Source of the DNA: Pseudorhizobium flavum
GTDB taxonomy: Bacteria > Pseudomonadota > Alphaproteobacteria > Rhizobiales > Rhizobiaceae
Assembly: GCF_902502825.2 (NCBI RefSeq)
Contig: NZ_LR723671.1
Span: 124,001 to 188,000 of the forward strand
Reading direction: 5' to 3'
Length of the DNA stretch: 64,000 nucleotides
Shown in pieces: positions 10,201 to 17,403 of the stretch. Below the pieces are notes generated by a model. That model saw only the letters and a list, made by a program, of their open reading frames with translations. It did not search any database and had not been told where the DNA came from. The stretch's first letter is position 1; each line of letters opens with the position of its first letter. The position numbers were made by a program, and so were the translations under genes.

Positions 10201-10532
10201 GTTATGCCATCGACCGCAACGACCTGTCCTCGGATCTTGAGTATGCGCTTGCCGATAAGCTGGTGAAGGCTGAGCTCGAAGGTTTCGCCAAGGCAGTTAC
10301 TGAACGCTTCGGAGAAAGAACGTTCCTGCCCCTCGCAGCGAAGGACACCACCGGCGAGGCTTTCCAGCGGGTGACGTCGGGCATGAATGCCGCTCAGAAG
10401 AGCGAAGTCCAACAGGCCTGGAATACGATGCGGACGGTGCAGCAACTGTCTGCCCACGAGCGCACCGCGACGGCGTTCAAGCAGGCTGAGACCCCGCGCC
10501 AGACGAGATCGCAGGGACTGACCCTGAAATGA
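7224..10532 (+). CDS. traA: TraA, MOBQ relaxase with helicase domain
   Basis: An 1102-aa protein. The N-terminal ~240 residues form the MobA/MobL-type relaxase, with candidate catalytic Tyr25 in SAAYRHCAK and the metal-binding set H135...H142-I-H144 (GNPHIHLMTTL). A TraI-like SF1 helicase follows, with Walker A GRAGAGKT at 404-411, VLDEAGM (motif II), VGDPEQLQPI (motif III) and the C-terminal HKSQGATVD motif. TraA nicks oriT in the minus-strand nick region just upstream, pilots the strand and unwinds the plasmid. The start follows a GGAG box by 10 nt. It is the first gene of traA-traF-traB-traH, and its stop overlaps the traF start (ATGA). Confidence 0.97.
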   Translation: MAVPHFSVSIVARGSGRSAVLSAAYRHCAKMDYEREARTIDYTRKQGLLHEEFVVPGDAPEWLQSLIADRSVAGASEVFWNKVEDFEKRSDAQLAKDVTIALPIELSAEQNIDLVRDFVARHITAQGMVADWVFHDAPGNPHIHLMTTLRPLTEEGFGSKKIAVTGPDGKPLRNDSGKIVYELWAGGIEDFNAFRDGWFACQNRHLALAGLDIRIDGRSFEKQGIDLTPTIHLGVGTKAIERKTEGAEEKAALERLELQEERRAENARRIQRSPEMVLDVITREKSVFDERDVAKILHRYIDDAGLFQSLMARILQSPETLRLDRERLDFATGVRMPAKHTTRELIRLESEMANRAIWLSQRSSHGVRKHVLEATFARHDRLSDEQKAAIEHVAGTERIAAVIGRAGAGKTTMMKAAREAWEAAGYRVVGGALAGKAAEGLEKEAGIVSRTLSSWELGWSQGRGKLNERTVFVLDEAGMVSSRQMATFVEAVTKAGAKLVLVGDPEQLQPIEAGAAFRAIADRIGYAELETIYRQREQWMRDASLDLARGNIGKAVAAYQSNGKMIGSELKADAVANLISDWNRDYNPAKSTLILAHLRRDVRMLNELARATLMERGIIEQGFVFKTADGNRNFAAGDQIVFLKNEGSIGVKNGMLGKVMEATPGRIVAVIGEGEHLRQVIVEQRFYNNVDHGYATTVHKSQGATVDRVRVLASLSLDRHLIYVAMTRHREDLGVYYGRRSFAKAGGLVEILSRRNSKETTLDYAGGSIYRQALRFAEARGLHIVNVARTVARDRLEWTARQKQKLVDLAGRLAVLGARLGFATSTASTIQTSAKEAKPMVAGITTFSKSIDQAVEDKLASDPALKKQWEEVSMRFHHVYAQPEAAFNAANLDAMLSDPAAAAKTLSRITAEPEAFGSLKGKTGVFASRADKLDRDRALKNVTPLADSISDYLRQRGDAERRNYAEELAVRRQVALEIPALSSNARSVLERVRYAIDRNDLSSDLEYALADKLVKAELEGFAKAVTERFGERTFLPLAAKDTTGEAFQRVTSGMNAAQKSEVQQAWNTMRTVQQLSAHERTATAFKQAETPRQTRSQGLTLK

Positions 10533-11095
10533 AGATGCGTCATCGATATGGAGTGCTACGGCGCATGAAGCGGCTCGTCCGGTTCTATCGGATCAGCAGC
10601 ATCAGCCTTTTTACGCTTGGCCTCATTGTGCTGCTCGGAGGGGTAGGTTTTAGGGTCAATCTCACACCAAGCGAGCCCCTGGGCTTGTGGCGGATCGTAG
10701 AACCCGATCGTCCGATCCTGGTCGGCGATCTGGTCTTCATTTGCCCACCGAACACCAACGCGATGCGCGAGGCGCGGGCGCGCGGATATCTGCGCTTCGG
10801 CCTCTGCGCCGGCCGCGTGGCGCCGCTGATCAAGAAGGTTGTGGCGACGTCCGGACAGGTGATCGAGATCCATGAGGATGTACGCATCGATGGTCGGCCA
10901 CTCCGTCACTCGCGCGTTGCACGGACGGACGGCAGGAGGCGTGAGATAGTGCACTACGATGGTGGTGTCGTTCCGCCCGGGGCAATCTTTCTCCATTCTG
11001 AGTTCCCGGGTTCGTTCGACAGCCGGTACTTCGGTCCTCTGCCGACGGATGGCATTCTTGGGTTGGCGCATGAGGTCTGGACCTATGCACCGTGA
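10529..11095 (+). CDS. traF: TraF, conjugal pilin-processing serine protease
   Basis: A 188-aa signal-peptidase-like protein. One transmembrane helix (about 24-42) precedes LTPSEPLGLWRI, with candidate nucleophile Ser48, and the Lys general-base region LIKKVVATSGQ has K102/K103. TraF/TrbC-type proteases mature and cyclise the TrbC pilin in the inner membrane. The start overlaps the traA stop by 4 bp. An alternative ATG at 10565 would give a 176-aa protein and keeps the membrane helix, so the true start is uncertain. The 3' end overlaps traB by 11 bp. Confidence 0.94.
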   Translation: MKMRHRYGVLRRMKRLVRFYRISSISLFTLGLIVLLGGVGFRVNLTPSEPLGLWRIVEPDRPILVGDLVFICPPNTNAMREARARGYLRFGLCAGRVAPLIKKVVATSGQVIEIHEDVRIDGRPLRHSRVARTDGRRREIVHYDGGVVPPGAIFLHSEFPGSFDSRYFGPLPTDGILGLAHEVWTYAP

Positions 11096-12248
11096 GTTCC
11101 TCAGAACAGGTGTCCTCGTCGCGTTATCAGCCGGCGCCGGATGGATCGGCTGGAGCGGTGACGTGCTTCTCTTGCCCGTCGCAGCCAGCTTCCCCATACT
11201 TTGGTCCTTGGCACAAACGCGTCTGCAGGCAACGGCGATCTCTGCTGCCTACTTCCTGGCCGCATCGCGTGGACTGCCACAGGGCGTGGCAAACTTCTAT
11301 TCTTCGGATATCTGGCCCGGCACCTTGCTCTGGCTGGTCGCCTCCTCCGCCTTCGTGGTCGTCCATGTCGTGCTCTGGACGGATCGCAAGGGATGGCAAA
11401 AGCCGCTCCGATACATGGCTGCATGTGTTGTGATGGCAGTTCCACCTTTTGGCATCGTGGGGTGGGCGCATCCGATCACCGCCACAGGTGTTCTATTTCC
11501 CGGTTGGGGATGGTGGGGTTTGGGAGCGATGGCAGCCGGCCTGATCGTCATGACGACGTGGTATCGGCCGGCTGCAGCCATGACCTTGACAGGCTTATGG
11601 CTCTGGTCCGCCGCTGAGTGGACGACGCCGATTCTACCTGCGTCGTGGACCGGTGTCGACCTTGAAATGGGCGCGTCACTCGGCCGCGAAGCGGGCCTCC
11701 AGCGGCAACAGGACCTGATCGATGTCGCTCGCGCCCGACCGTCCCGCACGACGATCGTGTTGCCGGAAAGTGCTCTCGGTTTCTGGACGCCGACGGTTGC
11801 TCGCTTCTGGCGGAAAGGGCTCACCGAGACCGACATCACGGTCATCGCTGGAGCGGCACTCATTGATGGCCGCGGCTATGACAACGTGCTCGTGACGATA
11901 TCCGCTGAGAGGACGGAGATTCTCTACCGGGAGCGAATGCCGGTGCCCGGATCGATGTGGCAGCCGTGGAGGGGCTGGACTGGTGGCAATGAAGCTGGCG
12001 CGCGGGCACATTTCTTCGCCAATCCCGTCGTCGAGGTCGGCACCGCAAAAGTCGCGCCGCTGATCTGCTACGAACAACTCCTTGTCTGGCCGGTTTTGCA
12101 ATCGGCATTCCACCGTCCTGACGCCATCGTCGCAGTCGGAAACGGCTGGTGGACTGCGGGGACGTCGATCATCGATATTCAGCGGGCGAGCAGCGAGGCC
12201 TGGGCCCGTCTATTCGATCTTCCTCTCGTCATCTCATTCAACATCTGA
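11085..12248 (+). CDS. traB: TraB, conjugal transfer membrane protein with nitrilase-like domain
   Basis: A 387-aa protein. Several hydrophobic segments fill the first ~190 residues, followed by a carbon-nitrogen-hydrolase-like domain (VLPESALGFW, then LICYEQLLVW with a cysteine at the expected catalytic place, and VGNGWW). This architecture resembles apolipoprotein N-acyltransferase. TraB improves conjugation on Ti plasmids; its substrate is unknown. The ATG at 11085 overlaps the end of traF and gives the standard length. The frame extends further upstream, but only across traF. The chain ends abruptly at SFNI, just before traH. Confidence 0.93.
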   Translation: MHREFLRTGVLVALSAGAGWIGWSGDVLLLPVAASFPILWSLAQTRLQATAISAAYFLAASRGLPQGVANFYSSDIWPGTLLWLVASSAFVVVHVVLWTDRKGWQKPLRYMAACVVMAVPPFGIVGWAHPITATGVLFPGWGWWGLGAMAAGLIVMTTWYRPAAAMTLTGLWLWSAAEWTTPILPASWTGVDLEMGASLGREAGLQRQQDLIDVARARPSRTTIVLPESALGFWTPTVARFWRKGLTETDITVIAGAALIDGRGYDNVLVTISAERTEILYRERMPVPGSMWQPWRGWTGGNEAGARAHFFANPVVEVGTAKVAPLICYEQLLVWPVLQSAFHRPDAIVAVGNGWWTAGTSIIDIQRASSEAWARLFDLPLVISFNI

Positions 12249-12262
12249 AACATGGAGCTAGC

Positions 12263-12871
12263 ATGCTGGATGCTGCGTTGATCATGGAATGTGCCGATCC
12301 ATCGTTGAAGCCGGCGATCGTCGAGCAGTTCGTCCAGGCCGTCGGCTCGGACGATCCGCTTGCCATCACGGTGAAGTCCGGTGGCCGTCTGATCCTCATT
12401 CCCAAACCGAAGACACCCGAGGAAGCGATCGAGATGGTCCGTGAGAACATTGCTGGCTCGATCGTGCGGGTTGGTCTCACCCAGATCCCGGCGGGCATAG
12501 GAGTGAAGGACGCGTCGGAGCTGAAGGTGGATCTCGTTGATCCCTGCGCCAATCTGCGGATTGGCACAGGGATGTTCGCCAAGATCCTCCGCATCGTTGC
12601 GAAGTGGTATGGAAATCCGACGAGCGAAGAGGTTTTCCCGCAGCTGTTCGATGACGCGATCCACGCCTGGCAGACCGGCAAGTTCGAGGGTGAGAGCGTG
12701 TTCCAGGCTGAGGATCCGGATGGCGCGGTCGTGCAGCGTTCGAAGGTGGAGGTCGAGAATGCCGACAACGCCGAGGATGATGCACCCTCTGAAATACCGG
12801 AGGAAACGCCGATCAAGCCCAACGACGCCGGCATCCGGATCGATCTGACGAGGATTGGAGGCCAGAAATAG
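12263..12871 (+). CDS. traH: TraH, conjugal transfer protein
   Basis: A 202-aa soluble protein, last of the traA-traF-traB-traH operon, starting MLDAALIMECADPSLKP. The chosen ATG has a good ribosome site (ggagc) 6 nt upstream; a longer frame would only read back into traB. The C-terminal third is acidic (VENADNAEDDAPSEIPEE) and probably disordered. The family is conserved with TraB on Ti-like plasmids, but its biochemical role is not established. Confidence 0.9.
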   Translation: MLDAALIMECADPSLKPAIVEQFVQAVGSDDPLAITVKSGGRLILIPKPKTPEEAIEMVRENIAGSIVRVGLTQIPAGIGVKDASELKVDLVDPCANLRIGTGMFAKILRIVAKWYGNPTSEEVFPQLFDDAIHAWQTGKFEGESVFQAEDPDGAVVQRSKVEVENADNAEDDAPSEIPEETPIKPNDAGIRIDLTRIGGQK

Positions 12872-12880
12872 TGACCGGAC

Positions 12881-12903
12881 CCTACCTCCGCTTCTGGAGT
12901 AGG
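12881..12903. terminator. Hairpin after traH
   Basis: cctacctcc and ggagtagg pair with one bulge around gcttct, 10 bp past the traH stop and between converging genes. There is no strong T-run, so it is a possible weak terminator. Confidence 0.35.
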
Positions 12904-12919
12904 CGAGTTTGGGATGTGC

Positions 12920-13297
12920 TCAGCTTGCCGGCAGAGAGTACCGTGTGAGAACCGCCTCATTGCCCTCGATGCTGATCTCGATCACCTCGTTCAGAAGCTC
13001 TTCGCCGCCGGCCATCTCCTCCAAGATGAGTGTGAACAGGTCGCGCTGCAATGCCGGAACGACTTGAGGCACGATGATAACCAATCCGGCATGGATCTCT
13101 TCATTGCCGTAGAGTTTTCTGAAATCGCGCGCGTTGTTGGTAACGAAGGTGTAGTCCTCCGCAACAATGCGGGGCATCAGATCCCAATCCTTTTCGCCGC
13201 TCAATCCCAGCCAGTTCACATGGAACCCATCGTGGCCGTTATCCTGAGCAACGGCCACGAGAGAGGTGTGCAGGCATTCATCAATCAGGAACTTCAC
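12920..13297 (-). CDS. DUF5615-family PIN-like toxin
   Basis: A 125-aa protein beginning MKFLIDECLHTSLV, the signature start of DUF5615 PIN-like proteins, with further acidic/polar core residues in FVTNNARDFRKLY. PIN-like folds are usually Mg-dependent ribonucleases, and this family is almost always found next to a DUF433 antitoxin, as here. The gene starts 4 nt after the DUF433 stop, so the two are co-translated. It probably acts as the toxic ribonuclease of a plasmid-stabilising or phage-responsive module. Activity is inferred from family and context. Confidence 0.85.
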   Translation of the reverse strand: MKFLIDECLHTSLVAVAQDNGHDGFHVNWLGLSGEKDWDLMPRIVAEDYTFVTNNARDFRKLYGNEEIHAGLVIIVPQVVPALQRDLFTLILEEMAGGEELLNEVIEISIEGNEAVLTRYSLPAS

Positions 13298-13301
13298 AAC
13301 A

Positions 13302-13925
13302 TCAGCTGCCGGAAGTTTTGCTTGCGACCTTCGGAAGTGAGAGGCGCTTTGCCGATTTCACGGTCGCGCCAAGGTCCGAAAGCTTGCGAGGCCGGCCTCG
13401 TGCCGGGTGAGCGGCAGTCCAGATCTCCGCGAGTTCGACCATACGCGTGGTGAGCGAAGGATAACCCTCGACAATTTCCTCGGTGGTCGCACCCTGAGCC
13501 TTCATAGCGGCGATCGTCCTGACTGGAACGCGGGTTTTGCTGAACACCGGTTCGCCACCAAGAACACCCTTCACGCCTTCGATGACCCGTTCTGCTTCCC
13601 GAAGTGCCTCCGCACGCGCAGCAAGCTGTTGGCGTGCGCGGGCAACATCCACGATCAGATAGTCATCTGCTCGAACAGTGTCGGCATCCGGATTCTGGTC
13701 TATCGTGTCGAAGAGCCTCTGGCGACGCTCGGCTGACAGGATCGAGCCGACCCCATACCAAAGCTTGAGCCGCAGCAGGTCATCGTCAGATAGTGCTCGC
13801 CCTTCATCCTCAGCGAGGCGCCGGGCGATGATCCGTTTGTCGATTGCGTTGTGCACAGATTTCACGGCAATTTCGCTAACGGCAGCTGCTTCTGCGGGTG
13901 TATAGGCACGCGACATCTGAGCCAT
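13302..13925 (-). CDS. DUF433-domain antitoxin
   Basis: A 207-aa protein. An N-terminal helix-turn-helix-like part (YTPAEAAAVSEIAVKSVHNA) could bind its own promoter. The DUF433 domain covers about residues 115-170, with GEPVFSKTRVPVRTI and EGYPSLTTRMVELAEIW. The frame opens at 13931, but the ATG at 13925 has the Shine-Dalgarno AAAGGAG 7 nt upstream, whereas the first ATG overlaps that site, so I chose 13925. It should neutralise the DUF5615 toxin encoded directly downstream. The Lys/Arg-rich tail may contact nucleic acid or toxin. Confidence 0.85.
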   Translation of the reverse strand: MAQMSRAYTPAEAAAVSEIAVKSVHNAIDKRIIARRLAEDEGRALSDDDLLRLKLWYGVGSILSAERRQRLFDTIDQNPDADTVRADDYLIVDVARARQQLAARAEALREAERVIEGVKGVLGGEPVFSKTRVPVRTIAAMKAQGATTEEIVEGYPSLTTRMVELAEIWTAAHPARGRPRKLSDLGATVKSAKRLSLPKVASKTSGS

Positions 13926-13929
13926 AAAC

Positions 13930-13947
13930 ATTCTCCTTTCGGAGAAT
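13930..13947 (-). promoter_or_regulatory. GNRA hairpin sequestering the antitoxin ribosome site / operator dyad
   Basis: On the minus strand attctcc-gaaa-ggagaat forms a perfect 7-bp stem with a GAAA tetraloop. The right arm contains the Shine-Dalgarno of the DUF433 antitoxin. A TATATA -10-like sequence lies just upstream, so the dyad could instead be an autorepression operator. Confidence 0.5.
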
Positions 13948-14046
13948 ATATAGCTAGTTCACTGCGTGTTGTGAAGTGGGACTTCAGTTTTCGGTACGAT
14001 CGGAGAGAAGTCCGGCAGACTGACCGGCGAAGACAGTCTCGCAAAA

Positions 14047-14265
14047 TCAGTCTGTTTGGTCGGGCGTGACCAGCTCGACATGGCTGACGCCAAGGGCCTG
14101 GGCGATTTCATAAAGCGTGACGATGGAAGGGTTTCGCTTCCCCCGTTCGAGGCCGCTCAGATACTGTTGGCTAAAGCCGGAACGCGCTTCGACTTCCTCC
14201 TGTGTCAGGCCTTTTTCCCGACGGAGGCGGGCGAAATTTCGGCCGACCAGCTCGCGCATATCCAT
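14047..14265 (-). CDS. Small XRE-family HTH regulator
   Basis: A 72-aa single-domain lambda-repressor-like HTH: FARLRREKGLTQEEVEARSG, then FSQQYLSGLERGKRNPSIVTL (recognition helix region). The ATG at 14265 (MDMRELVGR) gives the usual start of such proteins; the frame extends to a TTG at 14304, but that would read through the operator-like repeat. It is divergent from traM, so it may regulate itself and traM, or serve as a maintenance repressor. No target is known from sequence alone. Confidence 0.85.
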   Translation of the reverse strand: MDMRELVGRNFARLRREKGLTQEEVEARSGFSQQYLSGLERGKRNPSIVTLYEIAQALGVSHVELVTPDQTD

Positions 14266-14282
14266 GCGCGGAAGATCACCGT

Positions 14283-14317
14283 TTACATACTTTAAGTTTA
14301 TCAACTATAGTATGTAA
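14283..14317. promoter_or_regulatory. Inverted repeat between the XRE gene and traM
   Basis: Perfect 8-bp arms ttacatac (14283-14290) and gtatgtaa (14310-14317), 19 nt apart. Such paired arms upstream of a small XRE repressor are typical of its operator. The position would allow control of both the XRE gene and traM. Confidence 0.5.
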
Positions 14318-14404
14318 TTGATATTCTGGCCGTTTGCCCCTGCCCATGCCCGTACATCGAAGATGGTTTACAGCTACGGTAGATGGACGGTAATTGAAAC
14401 TTCA

Positions 14405-14725
14405 ATGTTCAAAAAAGGCACAGACCGGCCAGTGGCTGATACGAAACTCATATTGCGTCCACTCATTGGATTGATGAGCGATCAGCCGTCCGAAGAGGTC
14501 GAACGCCATGTCGTGCGCGAGATCGAAAAACATCGTCGTTTGCGCGATGACGCTCTGATGCTCGAAGCGAAGGTCGATGCCGCAGCTGACCCGGAAAGAG
14601 CTCGCGAGGCAACTCAAGCATATATCACGGCGATGATTGCCGTCCACGCGCAGCAGACGGTCGTATCGACGCTTCTTGATATCTTGGGCTACATACCGAA
14701 CATGCCGAAATCAAAGGGGCACTGA
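14405..14725 (+). CDS. traM: TraM, anti-activator of TraR
   Basis: A 106-aa protein with the TraM hallmarks LRPLIGLMSDQPSEEVERH, IEKHRRLRDDA and the C-terminal HAQQTVVSTLLDILGYIP. On Ti plasmids TraM binds TraR and blocks DNA binding until enough AHL-bound TraR has built up, setting the quorum threshold. The ATG at 14405 gives the usual length; in-frame upstream starts at 14318 and 14363 would add residues without homology. It converges on traR (2 bp between stops), the same traR-traM pairing seen after trbI on related rhizobial plasmids. Confidence 0.9.
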   Translation: MFKKGTDRPVADTKLILRPLIGLMSDQPSEEVERHVVREIEKHRRLRDDALMLEAKVDAAADPERAREATQAYITAMIAVHAQQTVVSTLLDILGYIPNMPKSKGH

Positions 14726-14726
14726 G

Positions 14727-15428
14727 CTAGATCAGTCCGAATTCCTTGGCCATTGCGGTTGCTTGCGGCAAACTCGTCGCGCCGAGGGCCGATTTGGCGT
14801 TGCGCAGAAAGAACGCGACGTTGGCATATGTGGTGTTTTCAATGATAGCGATCGCCTTCATGGACTTACCTTCCGCCGACCAGCGCAGGCAGGTTAGTTC
14901 GTCCGATTTCATGCGAATGGGAGTGTGATGGCTAGGCTTCACTCTTAGAGCTTCAAGCCTTGAGTGCAGTTGCGCGACAGCAGAAGCGGCAAGTACTGGG
15001 TTCAGCGATTGCTCCATAGCAAAATCTGCGTCTTCTGAAGCAAGCGTAAGCATTGCCATCCGCCCAAATCCTGTCTTGATCGGAATGGTGATGCCCGAGC
15101 GAATCCCGAATTCGCCAGCCTCTCCGTAGAAGTTCCTGCGCTCCTTACTCATCCTGAGCGACGCTTCATTCGTCCAGGCGAACGCCTCAAGTTGATCGCG
15201 TGCATTGCGTACAACGGGATCGATCAGAGCATAGGACTTCTCAAAATACCGCTGCTGCCATTCGACGTCATAGTTTGAGAGTGCCGTTTGTGTCTCCGCC
15301 TGCAGGTTGAGATAGGCATATGCGCCAAAACCCGCTTCCCAGGTTAGCTTCTCCAGTGTCGCCTTTACAATGGCCTCGTCATGTGCCAGGGCGACCTGTT
15401 CGGTCAAACGCTCAAACCATTGGTTCAA
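14727..15428 (-). CDS. traR: TraR, AHL-responsive LuxR-family activator (TTG start)
   Basis: A 233-aa protein. The N-terminal autoinducer-binding domain has the family residues in YDVEWQQRYFEKS, YALIDPVV and FGIRSGITIPI. The C-terminal LuxR HTH covers about 170-233 (LTCLRWSAEGKSMKAIAII). I chose the TTG at 15428 because a strong AAAGGAGG lies 7 nt upstream and the product then aligns with other TraR proteins; the longer frame to 15581 adds an unrelated leader. The nearby ATG (cat at 15431-15433) is out of frame and stops at once. TraR should switch on tra, trb and rep genes when bound to the TraI product. Confidence 0.9.
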   Translation of the reverse strand: MNQWFERLTEQVALAHDEAIVKATLEKLTWEAGFGAYAYLNLQAETQTALSNYDVEWQQRYFEKSYALIDPVVRNARDQLEAFAWTNEASLRMSKERRNFYGEAGEFGIRSGITIPIKTGFGRMAMLTLASEDADFAMEQSLNPVLAASAVAQLHSRLEALRVKPSHHTPIRMKSDELTCLRWSAEGKSMKAIAIIENTTYANVAFFLRNAKSALGATSLPQATAMAKEFGLI

Positions 15429-15613
15429 TTCATGGCCTCCTTTAAGTGAGGGTATGAACGCAAAAAGGTTGCAGTCATACCTGGCAATACCCCTTGTTGA
15501 GGGTCCGGTAGCTCCACAACGGAGACGAGGCACACCGTGCGCCTGCCCAAAATTGAGTTTTAGGAGAAAGAAATTACCCACGCAAGATTGTATTAAGGTG
15601 CCGCGATTCAGTT

Positions 15614-15631
15614 ATCTGGCTTATGGCAGAT
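15614..15631. promoter_or_regulatory. 18-bp imperfect palindrome upstream of traR
   Basis: atctg...cagat arms (atctggcttatggcagat) lie in the 220-bp space between trbI and traR. The size suits a LuxR-type box, but it differs from the three CTNNCA boxes. It may be a site for traR control by another regulator. The rest of the gap shows no gene. Confidence 0.3.
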
Positions 15632-15648
15632 GTGCGCGATCGCCTGTT

Positions 15649-16947
15649 CTATTGCCGATATGAACTTGGGAAAATTATGTCTTGATCGACCAGCACGTTG
15701 AATCTGTAGCCCGGCCGGATCCTGATGGTCGGCTGCACATTGAGATTTCTTGAGATCGTCTGCTCCGCCACACGGCCGAACGATTCGGCGAAATTTCGCC
15801 GCGCTGCATCTGAAGCGGTATCCTGCGTGGCCAGTGTCGAACTCTCCGGCATTGACATATCGATCCCCGTACCGATGATGGCAACGAGAGCCGCCGAACC
15901 AAATGTGCGCCAGAGGTGGCGATCGACCTTGTCCTTGAAACCTCCATATCCCTCGGCATCCGTGCCGGACATGCCGCCGATCTGAAGTGTCGAGCCGTTG
16001 GGGAAAATCAGATCGGTCCAGATGACCAGCACGCGCTCCTGGCCGAATGATACCTTGGAATCGTAGCGGCCAAACAGCTTCGCTCCCTGGGGGATCAGCA
16101 GCCGGTAGCCAGTGGCGCTGTCATAGACATTCTGGCTGACCTGTGCCGAAATCCTGCCCGGAAGATCGGAGTTCAGGCCCGTGATCATGGTCGCCGGAAT
16201 AACAGACCCGCGCTTCAACTCGTAAGGCGAGAACTGCGGGACGACCTGGTTCGGCAGATAGCCAAGATCCTTAATGTCCTGATTGAAAAAGTCCTCCTTC
16301 GAGGTCTGCCCGTTTTGATCGACGTTCTGTCCGAACAGACCGGACTTCATCGCCGCACTGTAGAGATCGGATGCACTGTTCGTCGTGGCATTGAGCGGTT
16401 GACGGGCGTCGGTCCTGGTTTCGGAAGCGGTCTTTCGCACTTCGGAGACATCGACCTTGAGCGGAGAATCGAGCGCTGTTGCGCGTGCCTGGAGGCTTGC
16501 CATCCTCTGACGCTGCGCTTCGCGCAGTATCTGCTCGTCCTGTTCCCGCTTCAGGCGCGCCTTCCATTCGGCTTCCGGTTCAAGTCGTGAGCGCGGTTCG
16601 GTTCGCACCTCGTTGTGCCGCTCCACGACGGGCTCTTTGACGGGCTCGCGTTCGACTACGACAGGTGTCGGCTGAAATATCTCTCTTCTCTCTGGTTCAC
16701 CAATGATCCCGTCCGTGACTCCACGCTTCAGCTGATCACCGAAGGTGGTCGCCGGAGTAGCTGAACTGCTGTCGAGCTCGCTTCCTCGGTTGAAGGAGAG
16801 ACCGCGCCACGACAGGCCGACGATCACGACGCCGAAGAACAGAACGATGATGACGATCGCGACGATGATCGGGAGGCGATTGAGACGTCGCATACTCTGT
16901 TGATCGTCAGCATTACCCGCCGTGCCGAGCTGGAGCGATTGGACCAT
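15649..16947 (-). CDS. trbI: TrbI, VirB10-like channel protein
   Basis: A 432-aa protein. A short cytoplasmic N-terminus, one membrane helix (about 25-48), and a long charged/proline-rich linker (PVVVEREPVKEPVVERH) lead to the C-terminal VirB10/TrbI beta-barrel domain (KRGSVIPATMITGLNSDLPG, LLIPQGAKLFGRYDS). It spans both membranes and forms the outer core complex of the mating channel with TrbG and TrbH. It is the last gene of the traI-trb operon and full length. Confidence 0.96.
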   Translation of the reverse strand: MVQSLQLGTAGNADDQQSMRRLNRLPIIVAIVIIVLFFGVVIVGLSWRGLSFNRGSELDSSSATPATTFGDQLKRGVTDGIIGEPERREIFQPTPVVVEREPVKEPVVERHNEVRTEPRSRLEPEAEWKARLKREQDEQILREAQRQRMASLQARATALDSPLKVDVSEVRKTASETRTDARQPLNATTNSASDLYSAAMKSGLFGQNVDQNGQTSKEDFFNQDIKDLGYLPNQVVPQFSPYELKRGSVIPATMITGLNSDLPGRISAQVSQNVYDSATGYRLLIPQGAKLFGRYDSKVSFGQERVLVIWTDLIFPNGSTLQIGGMSGTDAEGYGGFKDKVDRHLWRTFGSAALVAIIGTGIDMSMPESSTLATQDTASDAARRNFAESFGRVAEQTISRNLNVQPTIRIRPGYRFNVLVDQDIIFPSSYRQ

Positions 16948-16962
16948 GGTAATCCCCTCCCC

Positions 16963-17400
16963 TCAGTTTCGGTGCATGATCGAAAGCGGACTTGCCGGCG
17001 TCGCGCCGGCTGACGTCGCCGTGTAGGCGCGCCCGAGCGCGATGGCCGGCGTGCTGACTCGCGCCAGGACCTGTCCGTCGAAGCTGTCGATCGACCATGC
17101 GATCTCGACGGGGTTCTGATCCTTTCCGACCTTGCCGTCGGCGATGACGGTGTATCCCCACCCCGTCAGCGCGGCCTCAAGAGCTGCGGCATATTCGGAG
17201 GTGTCCTTGTCCATTTTGAGGGTCGTGGTCCCAACCGGGCCAACCTGTTCTGCAAGGCGGCTTGCCATGTCGCCGGCAATTGCGCTTGCGGTGGCACCAG
17301 TGACGGCAATCGGGGTGGAACTGGTGGTCAGCGTCTCATCTGCGGTCTGGCAACTGGAAAGGATGACAGTGATGATGACGGCGGCGATTGTCTTCTTCAT
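16963..17400 (-). CDS. trbH: TrbH, conjugation lipoprotein
   Basis: A 145-aa lipoprotein with a signal sequence ending in lipobox LSSC (MKKTIAAVIITVILSSCQT). The mature part includes AIAGDMASRLAEQVGPVGTTTL, as in TrbH. It is a VirB7-like or accessory component of the outer-membrane core complex and sits between trbG and trbI as in Ti plasmids. Confidence 0.93.
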   Translation of the reverse strand: MKKTIAAVIITVILSSCQTADETLTTSSTPIAVTGATASAIAGDMASRLAEQVGPVGTTTLKMDKDTSEYAAALEAALTGWGYTVIADGKVGKDQNPVEIAWSIDSFDGQVLARVSTPAIALGRAYTATSAGATPASPLSIMHRN

Positions 17401-17403
17401 CAG

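Noticed and set aside
15542..15563. A fourth TraR box (ctgcccaaaattgag) upstream of traR
   Set aside because: Spacing and the right half do not fit CTNNCA-N4-TGNNAG.
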